Positions 1-8,146 of a DNA stretch of 24,000 nucleotides are shown here, one piece after another (position 1 is the stretch's first letter; each line of letters starts with the position of its first letter). Made by a program: the position numbers and the translations under genes. Origin of the DNA: Glandiceps talaboti. Taxonomy: Eukaryota > Hemichordata > Enteropneusta > Spengelidae. The notes beneath the pieces were generated by a model. It was not told the DNA's origin. It worked only from the letters and a program-made list of their open reading frames with translations, and ran no database searches. The stretch covers positions 28,695,681-28,719,680 of the forward strand of contig NC_135552.1 of the NCBI RefSeq assembly GCF_964340395.1, given 5' to 3'.

Positions 1-530
1 ATTTGGTGTTTTGAAGACCGATGGTTCTTTCATACAGTGGTCGTATCGTATTGTGTTGGACTCACTCACAACATTTTGATTTTGCACCTCCCAAATATTC
101 TAAAAACGAAAGAAATTGACGAAGAGGACAATGAGTTGATCATGGTCGGATGTGGTCTATCCATGATGTTTGGTTTAATAGCTGAGCCATGGACTATTTT
201 CACTACGTAAAAAGTACAAGAACGACCGGAATAAACGCCTCAACCACGTAAAGTTTATTGTGGCAACGCTAGTAGCAACAATCATCTCTCTTTTGAGCAG
301 TCCACTTACGTCTTCATCCCGAACTATTTGTCTTCGCTTCTTTAATTGGTCTTTTGAGTGGTGTGCATCTACCATCACTGGTTGTTTTAACCAATCATCG
401 ATATCGGCGTCTGTTTCACCATACCATGGCAACGCCTTTGGGTTTTACACTGCTGTTGTTTGGTCTTGGCGCACTGATTGGTTTAATATTGGGAGGTATG
501 GAATACGATTATAAATTGTTCAAAGCCTAA
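1..530 (+). pseudogene. SLC16/monocarboxylate-transporter-like C-terminal part, frame-disrupted, 5' end outside window
   Basis: Three consecutive stretches of membrane-protein-like sequence lie in three successive + frames. Frame 1 (1-207) has a hydrophobic segment, an acidic EIDEEDNEL stretch and GLSMMFGLIAEPWTIF. The next frame (about 203-315) starts with a basic loop (LRKKYKNDRNKR) and continues into a hydrophobic segment ending SLLSSPL. The third frame (about 301-530) has PELFVFASLIGLLSGVHLP and FTLLLFGLGALIGLILGG and ends at TAA 528-530. Read together, the order (helix, small-residue GLS turn, basic cytosolic loop, helices) resembles the second half of a major-facilitator monocarboxylate carrier, which moves small carboxylates across the plasma membrane. 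The two shifts are both +1, near T4 (197-200) and near CCC (318-320). A short intron would delete the basic loop and a helix, so I prefer disruption or assembly indels. A donor-like GAG|GTATGG at 496 could end the exon earlier. The family call is from pattern only. Confidence 0.42.
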
Positions 531-1480
531 ACAGTTTAGCTGCAAATTGAAATTAGTTGATCTATTTCTTTTATCTTATTAAAATTCAACTGGCCTCAAA
601 TGTCGATGTGGCGTAATATTCGTTATTTTCATAGGAAAATTGTGATTGTGGTTAAAATGTATGTTTACTGCAACGGTGTCTGTAAGATTTGTCTGTTATC
701 TATTCTGGGTACAGTTATGAAATTTGCAAAACCTGGCTTGGAAGAGACCTGCTGTGCACTGGGTCGACGCATCATGAGAGGTAAAAAAAAAAGTAAGCGC
801 TCCACACCACAAGATTATTCTTGAACAATTTTAACTTTGTAATTTTTTTTCAAACATTTTCAGATTTGATCATGATGTAGGATGTTGTACATTATTGTGA
901 GACTTAGCAGCAGTCTACTATTTAAGGCAAATCATATACTTATTAATCAAAATGATACGAGCCTAAGAGGACGATTTCTTTCTTTCACTTTCTGGCGTTA
1001 AGGGTAGGGGGTGGATATGTGTAAGCCTGCTCACCGTAATTTTAAAAAAAAAATATTCTTACTAGTACTCTGGTCATTCTAAGCCTTTCGGGGCTCAATG
1101 CACTAGTCAGGTTTTGATTCTGTACATGTATTATCGTGTGACATTAAAAAAAAAAACTTACGAAGATGAATGTTTCACAAAGATTGAATATGATAAGAAG
1201 TAAATATGATACAAGTAAATATTATATTTATACATTATCGGATAAATTTGGATAATCTTATACTCTGACACAATCAGTATAAATTTGCCACAGGGACATG
1301 TACAATTATTGCTTGATATGAATAGAGTGTTATTTTCCACGGCAAATAAGGAAAATATCACACGAATCCTGCTTCTACAAATGTCACAATGTTATAATAC
1401 TTTAACAATAATAAAAACAATAATCAAAACAAAAATCTAAGAAATATCACTCACGAGTAATAGTCAGTTACTGTGCGGTG
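531..1480. other. Intergenic AT-rich DNA, no gene seen
   Basis: An ATTAAA at 578-583 could serve as poly(A) signal for the upstream transporter-like sequence. Short A-runs occur at 782-792, 1045-1053 and 1146-1155. The only open frame of any length (600-824, +, 74 codons) has no recognisable domain and no splice-site support. I see nothing else. Confidence 0.5.
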
Positions 1481-1615
1481 AACTTTAACCTTTGTTTTAA
1501 TTTCTTCTTTTCCGCGATAGATGGCGAGCTTCCACCGGTGGTATTTCTTTCATGAGCCACATAAGCATTAGCCTGTCGCTGATGTTTATCTTGGGTGAAT
1601 GTGCACAAAAGGAAA
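1481..1615 (+). promoter_or_regulatory. Putative promoter/5' leader of the zinc-finger gene with upstream ORFs
   Basis: This short stretch before the zinc-finger start is richer in CpG than its flanks (TTCCGCGATAGATGGCG, CACCGGTGG). If transcription begins at its left end, the leader holds two upstream ORFs. One is ATGGCGAGC at 1521, 16 codons, closing at 1571. The other is ATG 1582, about 36 codons, running out of frame across the real start at 1616. The AAAATGGC around the start resembles a YY1 site, which in many animal genes lies at or just after the transcription start. The TSS itself cannot be seen, so the leader may be shorter and lack the uORFs. Confidence 0.35.
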
Positions 1616-1696
1616 ATGGCAGACTTGAATACTCGTGGACAATTTTCACCGTCGTCCACAAGTGGATATCTTTTGGGTCGAATTCTGTTTGAGAAG
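1616..1696 (+). CDS. Zinc-finger gene, coding exon 1
   Basis: Begins ATGGCAGACTTG in good context (A at -3) and ends FEK at donor AAG|GTAACT. It encodes a Ser/Thr-rich start followed by the first part of the N-terminal domain. Phase 0 matches exon 2 exactly. Confidence 0.72.
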
Positions 1697-4600
1697 GTAA
1701 CTACCCTGATGCTAATGTTTACTGTGTTGTGGTAGCAATGGGGGGAACTCAGAATCCCTTGTAAGTTGTGTCTGTAAAGTTGTGTGACATAGTCATGTTT
1801 ACATTTCTACAAAGCGTTGTGTGGGTCATGGAGGTAAGAGATCAAATCAAGAACTCCATTTTCGCTCTCTAACCGCGCTGTTTCGACTGTCTCTGTGTGC
1901 ATCTGTTTGAGATTTGCTATCCCAGCACTGACAGTATTGTATACGAGTAGTGGAAGTGTAATTATAGTTGTACTGATTATTAAGTCGTCCAAACTTTAAA
2001 ATTCATCAATGAATCAGTGCAGTGCACAGCTCGTCAGTATAATTACTCCAAGGTTACATAATACCCCCGCTCATCTTCAGTCTTGGTCTGTAACTCCATG
2101 GTCCGCAAGTGAGACGTGACGTCAGATAAGATTACAACGATAGACACACTCGCATGTCGTCTCATAAATCGGAGGTGTATGAATGTAAGGTGTAAGAATG
2201 ATAAACCCAGCGTTAGTCCTGCTTGGGTAACAAGGATCCTTATTGTATTACTTACAGGTAACGTTTCGGCTGTTCACTATCTGCTGACCTCACTGTTAGG
2301 TGACACGAGAATGAAATATTACTGTTTTACCGACCTGATGAATGTATTAATTTAGCCTTCAGTGATGGAGTTTCTGTAACTCTCTGTAAATGTAATTACA
2401 CCTTAAATATAATAATTATAATAATAACTTTATTACACAACTGTATCTTCAGTGGATATAGTATGGTAATATAGAGTGTCAGGCAAGCACCCTATTCTAA
2501 GTATCAATCCACACATCCTGTCATTCACGAATTAAAAAAAAAACCCACAATGCTACAGGTCCATACCAGGGGTTTGTACAGTACTTTGAGCTCATTGCAT
2601 TATGAGAAAGTGCCAATTTATGGAAACATATTATTATCTCTCTCAGTGTAATAATTATCAAGACCCATGTTCCTTTGTATACCACTTACTGAAAGCTTAC
2701 CAGCATGTAGTTCTCCTGTATCTATTTTCACATGTACTTGAAGGGCTATAGTCTTATGATACAATTTGCTTAGGACTGCATGTAACCATGGTAGATATAG
2801 AAATGTATTTTCTATTATACAGATTGTACAATTTGAAGTTCAAAAAAAAATTGTTATGTTCATTATATGGAAATCCAAATATGTTCACCCATTTAAACTA
2901 AAAAATGTTGTCATAAATAACAAGTGTCTTTCTGTTTTGTATTGCAGTGTGAAAAGTTAATTGAGGGGTTGGGTTGCAGTGCATTTGTCATCATATCTGA
3001 AGATGGAGTATCATCTAAGTACATGGGAAGTGAAGATTTTGTGAGAACCTTCCAAACTGAGGGACTTAAAGTCAAACCACAGGATATTCTTGTAAGAGAT
3101 GTTACTATGAGGGGGAGTTACAGAGTTACTGGGGGTACTATTAAAGCTGAATGTGAACCAGAGGATGGGTATGTACAGGTATCGGTAGCATCTGACAACA
3201 GTGGTCCCCTTGACTATAGTGCTGGCATTATTGATCCAGAGACCAAAAAGAGTGAAAGCAGAATCACCATGGAAACCTCACAGTATGATGAAGACTGGGG
3301 TCATGTTGCTATGGAAACTGATACAAATGATGTAGAGGAAGACAAAGAGAGATCTGATGGTACTATGTCAACAATTACAGCAGAATTTGACTTTGGTGAA
3401 TCAGGAGATTCTTGTCTTTCTGATTGTGATGATACAGATGAAACAGTTTGTGATTCTGCAGTGGGAAATTCTTCTGTAACTGAAACTGAAGAGCTAACCC
3501 AGAGTAATGAGGCTGGGAATGTAGGGATAACTAAACCACAAAGTAGTGAAAGTGAATGTCTAGAATCATCATCAGCAAACAAAAACAAAAATGAACACCC
3601 ACAAAATAAATCGGAAAAGAAAAGCCAGGAAAGGAAGACAAAAATAAAAATCAAGCTACAAACATTAACGAATAAAACTCCTGGTTCAATATTCACAAAA
3701 TCATCCACGAGTAAACCTCCAGGTTCAGAGTTCATCAAATCATCAGATTTAAAGGTCATTGAACCATCAGGTGCAAAGGTCATCAATCCTCCAAAGTCAA
3801 GGAGAAAACAAAGTTATGTAAAAATGATAAAATTAACTGAAGATGATGATTTAGAAGCACACAAGGAGCGGATACGAAAAGCTTATGAAGCACAGAATAG
3901 TGATAGAGCCTATGTGTGTGAGAAATGTGGTGATGCACACAAAGAAGCTCATCATTTAGAAGTTCATCAACTGCAGGGCAAGTGTCGAGAAAAGAAGTGT
4001 CGATTCTGTGGAGTGGTATTGCTACGTAAAGACTGGATAGAGCACCAAGCAAATGAGCATGCTGCTCAGATGAAGATAGCCCAATGTCAAGTGTGTGGGG
4101 TTGAGTATGCCAGTAGGGACACTCTAGACACAAAGCATATGGTCATTCATGGCTTAGGAAGCACTTTAAAAGATTTCAAATGTGAGATCTGCAGTAAGCG
4201 ATTCCTTAGAAGTAGCACTATGACCCGTCACATGAAGGTTTTCCATTTAGATAAAAAGCACCAGTGTGCTGTTTGTGATAAAAAATTTTCAAACACATAT
4301 TACTTGGACAAACATGTCTTAAATTGTCACAAGAAAGAAAAGATTGAATGCAATATTTGTGGAAAGTATATCTATGGTAAAACGGCTTACAAAGGACATG
4401 TTCAAAATTTTCATATGAAGAGACCTTTTTCATGTGAACACTGTGGTAAAAAGTTTGTACAGAAACATCTTTTAGAATTGCATGTCGTCACTAGACATAG
4501 TTCTGAACCTAATCTGTACCCATGTAAGGAGTGTGGAAAGACTTTTTTTTCAAATTATGCTGTCAAAAAACACATTTATCGTACTCACAGTAATGACAAG

Positions 4601-4870
4601 GCGCAGTGTGAGATATGTGGCAAAGAATTCAACAGTGCACACAAGTTAAAACAACACTTAGTGCTACATTCCTCTATTAAACCTTATTCGTGTGAAGTTT
4701 GTTCTAAAGCGTTTGCTACTAAAGATTATTTAAAAAAGCATATGGTGACACATTCAACAGAGAAGCCGTATCAATGTGAAATTTGTGGGTACCAATGTAA
4801 GCTACGAGGTAATATGCCCAAACACATGAAAGTTCATTACATGTCAAAGGGTAAAGTTCAAGACTCATGA
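1616..4870 (+). CDS. Poly-C2H2 zinc-finger protein, 2 coding exons (1616-1696, 2948-4870), 667 aa
   Basis: Probable DNA-binding nuclear regulator. Exon 1 (27 codons, from ATG 1616) ends AAG|GTAACT at 1696. Exon 2 starts after TTGCAG at 2948. Both junctions are phase 0, and joined they give one open frame to TGA 4868-4870. Residues 15-75 form a compact, mixed hydrophobic N-terminal region (LFEKCEKLIEGLGCSAFVII, then a KYMGSEDFV segment) that I do not recognise. About 100-330 is acidic, then Ser/Lys-rich and low complexity. About 349-657 holds 10-11 CxxC...HxxxH fingers. The first (CEKCGDAHKEAHHLEVH) is degenerate and the last reads YQCEICGYQCKLRGNMPKH. Only the last two linkers approach the classic TGEKP form (SIKPY, STEKPY), so fingers 2-9 are spaced irregularly, unlike KRAB-type arrays. 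No orthologue is named because poly-zinc-finger genes are not separable by eye. The start is chosen because it splices in frame. ATG 2924 lies inside the intron and is not the start. Confidence 0.85.
1697..2947 (+). other. Intron 1 of the zinc-finger gene; contains a perfect CRE octamer
   Basis: GTAACT donor, TTTTGTATTGCAG acceptor. It holds a full palindromic TGACGTCA (2117-2124) in a locally GC-richer block around 2040-2130, which could be an intronic enhancer or second promoter. A possible alternative first exon (ATG 1795 to GAG|GTAAGA 1833, 13 codons, phase 0) would also splice in frame to exon 2. The rest is AT-rich with no gene seen. Confidence 0.55.
2117..2124. promoter_or_regulatory. 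Consensus CRE (TGACGTCA)
   Basis: Exact 8-bp palindrome recognised by CREB/ATF bZIP dimers. It sits in the first intron of the zinc-finger gene. The sequence match is certain; its use is inferred. Confidence 0.4.
2948..4870 (+). CDS. Zinc-finger gene, coding exon 2 (acidic region and all fingers)
   Basis: Single 1923-nt exon from acceptor TATTGCAG to TGA. It encodes the rest of the N-terminal domain, the acidic/Ser-rich linker and every C2H2 finger, the first at about 3911 and the last at about 4769. The open frame is uninterrupted. Confidence 0.93.
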   Translation, partial: CEKLIEGLGCSAFVIISEDGVSSKYMGSEDFVRTFQTEGLKVKPQDILVRDVTMRGSYRVTGGTIKAECEPEDGYVQVSVASDNSGPLDYSAGIIDPETKKSESRITMETSQYDEDWGHVAMETDTNDVEEDKERSDGTMSTITAEFDFGESGDSCLSDCDDTDETVCDSAVGNSSVTETEELTQSNEAGNVGITKPQSSESECLESSSANKNKNEHPQNKSEKKSQERKTKIKIKLQTLTNKTPGSIFTKSSTSKPPGSEFIKSSDLKVIEPSGAKVINPPKSRRKQSYVKMIKLTEDDDLEAHKERIRKAYEAQNSDRAYVCEKCGDAHKEAHHLEVHQLQGKCREKKCRFCGVVLLRKDWIEHQANEHAAQMKIAQCQVCGVEYASRDTLDTKHMVIHGLGSTLKDFKCEICSKRFLRSSTMTRHMKVFHLDKKHQCAVCDKKFSNTYYLDKHVLNCHKKEKIECNICGKYIYGKTAYKGHVQNFHMKRPFSCEHCGKKFVQKHLLELHVVTRHSSEPNLYPCKECGKTFFSNYAVKKHIYRTHSNDKAQCEICGKEFNSAHKLKQHLVLHSSIKPYSCEVCSKAFATKDYLKKHMVTHSTEKPYQCEICGYQCKLRGNMPKHMKVHYMSKGKVQDS

Positions 4871-5105
4871 CCTATTCAACATAAAAATCATAGCAATGTA
4901 AAATTTGCCAGTACCAATGTAAACCAAACACATGAAAGGTCATTCCACGTTGAACTGTTATGACCCATGACTTATTCAAAGTAAAAGCCATATCAATGTA
5001 AAATTTATGGGTACCTATGTAAACTACGAAGTAATATGCCCAAACACTTGAAAGTTCATTATATGTCAACGGTCAAAACTTCATGACCCATGACTGATTG
5101 AACAT
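4763..5105 (+). repeat. Last zinc finger plus stop, with two decayed tandem copies downstream
   Basis: The block 4763-4880 encodes the last finger, HYMS tail, stop and ATGACCTATTCAACAT. It recurs at about 4883-4981 (decayed, with an internal deletion) and 4982-5105 (well preserved). The third copy still reads as a finger ending HYMS...TSTGA, but the second cysteine of its CxxC is replaced by tyrosine and it lies beyond the stop. The copies are non-coding relics of finger-unit tandem duplication in the 3' UTR. Confidence 0.8.
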
Positions 5106-5136
5106 AGACGCAATGGAAACAAGAATTAGTGGATAC

Positions 5137-5142
5137 AATAAA
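5137..5142 (+). terminator. Poly(A) signal AATAAA, zinc-finger gene (first)
   Basis: Canonical hexamer 267 nt past the stop, after the relict finger copies. A second lies at 5185-5190 followed by a T/G-rich stretch, and a third at about 5295. Which one is used cannot be told. Confidence 0.5.
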
Positions 5143-5184
5143 GACAACTTGTGCAAGTCAATAGGATTTCTTGATTTTGTTTTC

Positions 5185-5190
5185 AATAAA
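5185..5190 (+). terminator. Poly(A) signal AATAAA, zinc-finger gene (second)
   Basis: TTTCAATAAAGTATTGTACATCTTAGTAGTATTTG: the hexamer is followed by a T-rich downstream element, which makes this the better of the two signals. Confidence 0.5.
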
Positions 5191-5300
5191 GTATTGTACA
5201 TCTTAGTAGTATTTGCATTTTGTCATGAGTGGCATGAATGTGAACCCAGCCGAGGGTTAATGACTGTCGAGACATTAAACTAGTGATGGAAAATAATAAA

Positions 5301-5676
5301 ATCAAGATGGTTCCAGTAATAAGAATGTTTAAAGCATATTAAAAAGTCCATTTTTTGGAAATCTGCGAGGGGGACAGGAGCTATTGGTACAAAATATTCA
5401 TTTACTTTACATGAACTGATCACGTTATATTCTTGTATCTTCTAAGGAAGGTCAAAAGTCACCAGTGTTTTGGCCAGGAGTTAATCTTAATAGACTTACC
5501 ATTGCAAATGTTGAACTTGAACTCGAGGCAAGTTTCATTTGTGAGGTACATGTAATGTGTTCAACTATGTATTATCTTGGTTTCAAGACAATATTTAGGT
5601 ACTCATGATGTTCTTCTGCACACATTGGACTGCTTCTTGTACAGCCATTGGCATTGGCATACAGAAAAAAATTACC
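5301..5676. other. Intergenic DNA, no gene seen
   Basis: Unique AT-rich sequence between the zinc-finger gene and the 48-bp array. The open frame that starts at 5605 is mostly repeat and is not credible as a gene. Confidence 0.5.
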
Positions 5677-6302
5677 CACAACATTCTGTATGAAGGCAAC
5701 AATTCAAACTCACTCTCTATAGATCACAACATTCGGTATGAAGGCAACAATTCAAACTCATTCTGTATAGATCATAACATTCTGTATGAAGGCAACAATT
5801 CAAACTCACTCTGTATAGATCACAACATTCTGTATGAAGGCAACAATTCAAACTCACTCTGTACAGATCACAACATTCTGTATGAAGGCAACAATTCAAA
5901 CTCACTCTGTACAGATCACAACATTCTGTATGAAGGCAACAATTCAAACTCACTCTGTATAGATCACAACATTCTGTATGAAGGCAACAATTCAAACTCA
6001 CTCTGTATAGATCACAACATTCTGTATGAAGGCAACAATTCAAACTCACTCTGTATAGATCACAACATTCTGTATGAAGGCAACAATTCAAACTCACTGT
6101 ATAGATCACAACATTCTGTATGAAGGCAACAATTCAAACTCACTCTGTATAGATCACAACATTCTGTATGAAGGCAACAATTCAAACTCACTCTGTGTAG
6201 ATCACAACATTCTGTATGAAGGCAACAATTCAAACTCACTCTGTATAGATCACAACATTCTGTATGAAGGCAACAATTCAAACTCACTCTGTATAGATCA
6301 CA
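5677..6302. repeat. Minisatellite, 48-bp unit, about 13 copies
   Basis: Unit core ACATTCTGTATGAAGGCAAC, then AATTCAAACTCACTCTGTATAGATCACA. Copies are almost identical, with single-base variants (CTCTATAG, ATTCGG, GTACAG, GTGTAG). One unit near 6100 lacks 2 bp. Because 48 is a multiple of three, both strands stay open, which creates spurious ORFs repeating a 16-residue motif. Confidence 0.95.
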
Positions 6303-6789
6303 AAATCATACTTTGCTAACAAAAGTATGGGTAAATATTAGAATGTTTATTTGAGCATCAGTAAAAAGTTTCTGTGACAATACATGGTAAATTGTCCTTA
6401 CAGTATGCAGGCAAAAGTTGGCAAGACTTCTTTTTTTGACTGCAATTTAAATAACCAACTGAAGACACAAACACACTTTAAATATATCCAAATATATTCA
6501 ATCTTGTGAGTAATTTTCACCTAAGTTTTCACATCACTCCAAATTTAACAACATAAGAGGTAGGTAAGATGTACATGATTTATTCAATCTCAGTCTTAGA
6601 CTAGCTATTAGTTTTAGAAATACAGTTCTCTAAAGCTGTTGATGTATCAAACAGTTTTGCTAGCCTGAAAGATCAGTTGTTGCAGGCACTCCACTTTGCA
6701 CTTTTGTAATTCTTGTCAGAGTGACAAAAATGTGGAGCACCCGCAATGACGAATCAGTCGGTCAAGCTACAAGTGAAGTGGGCCAATGT
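6303..6789. other. Intergenic DNA containing one hairpin-like element
   Basis: AT-rich and without coding signals. The only structure is the imperfect inverted repeat at 6671-6754, listed separately. Confidence 0.5.
6671..6754. mobile_element. Imperfect inverted repeat, possible MITE remnant
   Basis: The left arm GATCAGTTGTTGCAGGCACT(CCAC) and the reverse complement of the right arm (GTGGAGCACCCGCAATGACGAATC) match over about 24 nt with a few mismatches. The inner TTTTGT...ACAAAA bases pair further. No transposase is present. The size (84 bp) and structure suit a small non-autonomous DNA element. No clear target-site duplication was found. Confidence 0.35.
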
Positions 6790-7410
6790 AAAGGTGTCTT
6801 ACTTCCAAAAATATAGTGCTACACAAGTGAAATGTTTGCACTAGTTCATATACAAACTCAGCTTTACATGGAAAATTTGGTTACTTGAAATGAATCAGAA
6901 TATAATGATAAAGTATTTGTACCATATACGACACTTGAAATGAAAATAACATGATGGAGAACTGTTTGCACTAGTCTAGATACAAATAACGGTTTTATTG
7001 GAAAAGTTAGAAGTCGCTTGAAATTAAACAATAGAAAGTGAAGTTTTTGTACTAAGCCAGACACAAACGTAGATTGATGTAAAAATCTGGAGGGCAGTTG
7101 AAATTAAACATAACACGATTGATAATAAACTTTACACTTGTCAAGATAAAACAAGTGTAATTGGAAAATCAGGTCACTTGAAATTAAACAATAGAAAGTG
7201 AAGTTTTTGTACTAAGCCAGACACAAACATAGATTGATGTAAAAATCTGGAGGGCAGTTGAAATTAAACATAACATGATTGATAATAAACTTTACACTTG
7301 TCAAGATAAAACAAGTGTAATTGGAAAATCAAGTCACTTGAAATTAAACAAATTACAAGAACTTTTTGTATCAGTCAAGATACAAACAGGGATATTTTGG
7401 AAATGAAAGA
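6790..7410. repeat. Degenerate about 80-bp tandem repeat with a 160-bp dimeric higher-order unit
   Basis: The motif ACTTGAAATTAAACA recurs at 7021, 7181 and 7341, exactly 160 bp apart, and a half-unit copy lies at about 7101. Diverged 80-bp monomers extend left (TTTGCACTAGTTCATATACA; TTTGCACTAGTCTAGATACA). The 160-bp dimer copies are nearly identical while the monomers within a dimer differ, as in higher-order satellites. Confidence 0.8.
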
Positions 7411-8065
7411 GATCTCTTATATAAAGATGAAACTGCTACTTTCATGCACCAAAAAGAAGTCAATCAGTGTTTGAAGTGATTTATTACAAACACACATGTA
7501 TGATGAATTACACTGTAAAGACAAAATGTGACGTGCCACATTATCAGCTAATGATTTGAGAAATCTGATAGGGTTGAACATGACATATCTTAGTCTGAAG
7601 TAAAGCCTTTAAAAACTATTCAACTGGTAATTTTGTGAAGTACAATTGAGGGTAATACTAGTCTATTAAGTCGAGTGCTGGACTCTGAAAATACTGACAA
7701 GTATGTTCTGTTTTCAGTTGGTCCTTTAGGAAACTTATTCACTGTATCCATGGCTGCCTACTTTGACGTATCACACTGTAAATCTATGCTAAAAAGCATA
7801 TCAATGTCTGTAGTAGTATTCTTAAATATCCAAAAACTGTCTCTTACATCTTTGCTTTCATGTACCCTGCTGTTGAAAATACAAAACATTCATTTTCATT
7901 CATTTATCCTCATATTGAGAATCTTTTACTTTTACAGTTTTTTGTTTTTTTTCAGTAGATGAGTACAAATATGGTTACAAACAAGAACAGGACAACATGA
8001 TATTGATATTCTTCTGGTGGATCTTCCAGTCAAACTGGGAACAAATGTTGATCAAACTAAGGATG
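7411..8065 (-). other. Probable 3' UTR and downstream flank of PSME3
   Basis: Lies beyond the PSME3 stop on the minus strand. The first canonical minus-strand AATAAA is at 7480-7485, about 580 nt after the stop. The + strand frame 7675-7962 is unsupported. Confidence 0.45.
7480..7485 (-). terminator. PSME3: Candidate poly(A) signal of PSME3
   Basis: TTTATT on the + strand is AATAAA on the minus strand. It is the first canonical hexamer I find downstream of the stop at 8066. Confidence 0.4.
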
Positions 8066-8146
8066 CTAGTACATGGTGTCTGTGTTGGACCCTCTAGGTT
8101 TCTTAATCTTCTCTAAGTTCTTGGTGATCAGGTCATACAAAGAAGA
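8066..8146 (-). CDS. PSME3: PSME3 coding exon 8 (C-terminal tail)
   Basis: 81 nt from TTCCAG acceptor to TAG 8068-8066. It encodes LYDLITKNLEKIKKPRGSN and a terminal TDTMY, aligning with the human tail that inserts into 20S alpha-subunit pockets. Confidence 0.95.
   Translation of the reverse strand, partial: SSLYDLITKNLEKIKKPRGSNTDTMY

Noticed and set aside
1795-1833. Alternative first exon of the zinc-finger gene (ATG ... GAG|GTAAGA)
   Set aside because: It is in phase and has a good donor, but exon 1 at 1616-1696 is longer, has better start context and extends the N-terminal domain. Transcripts would be needed to call both.
1807-1992. Minus-strand frame with a membrane-helix-like start (IISTTIITLPLLVYNTV)
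   Set aside because: It begins at TTG, not ATG, and has no clear splice sites. It lies within the zinc-finger intron, so it is only noted as a weak candidate.
3301-4433. Minus-strand frames opposite the zinc-finger exon
   Set aside because: They are shadows of a strongly coding + strand exon.
5605-6319. Repeat proteins on both strands of the 48-bp array
   Set aside because: Unit length is a multiple of three. No non-repeat coding flank was found, and one unit with a 2-bp deletion breaks the frame.
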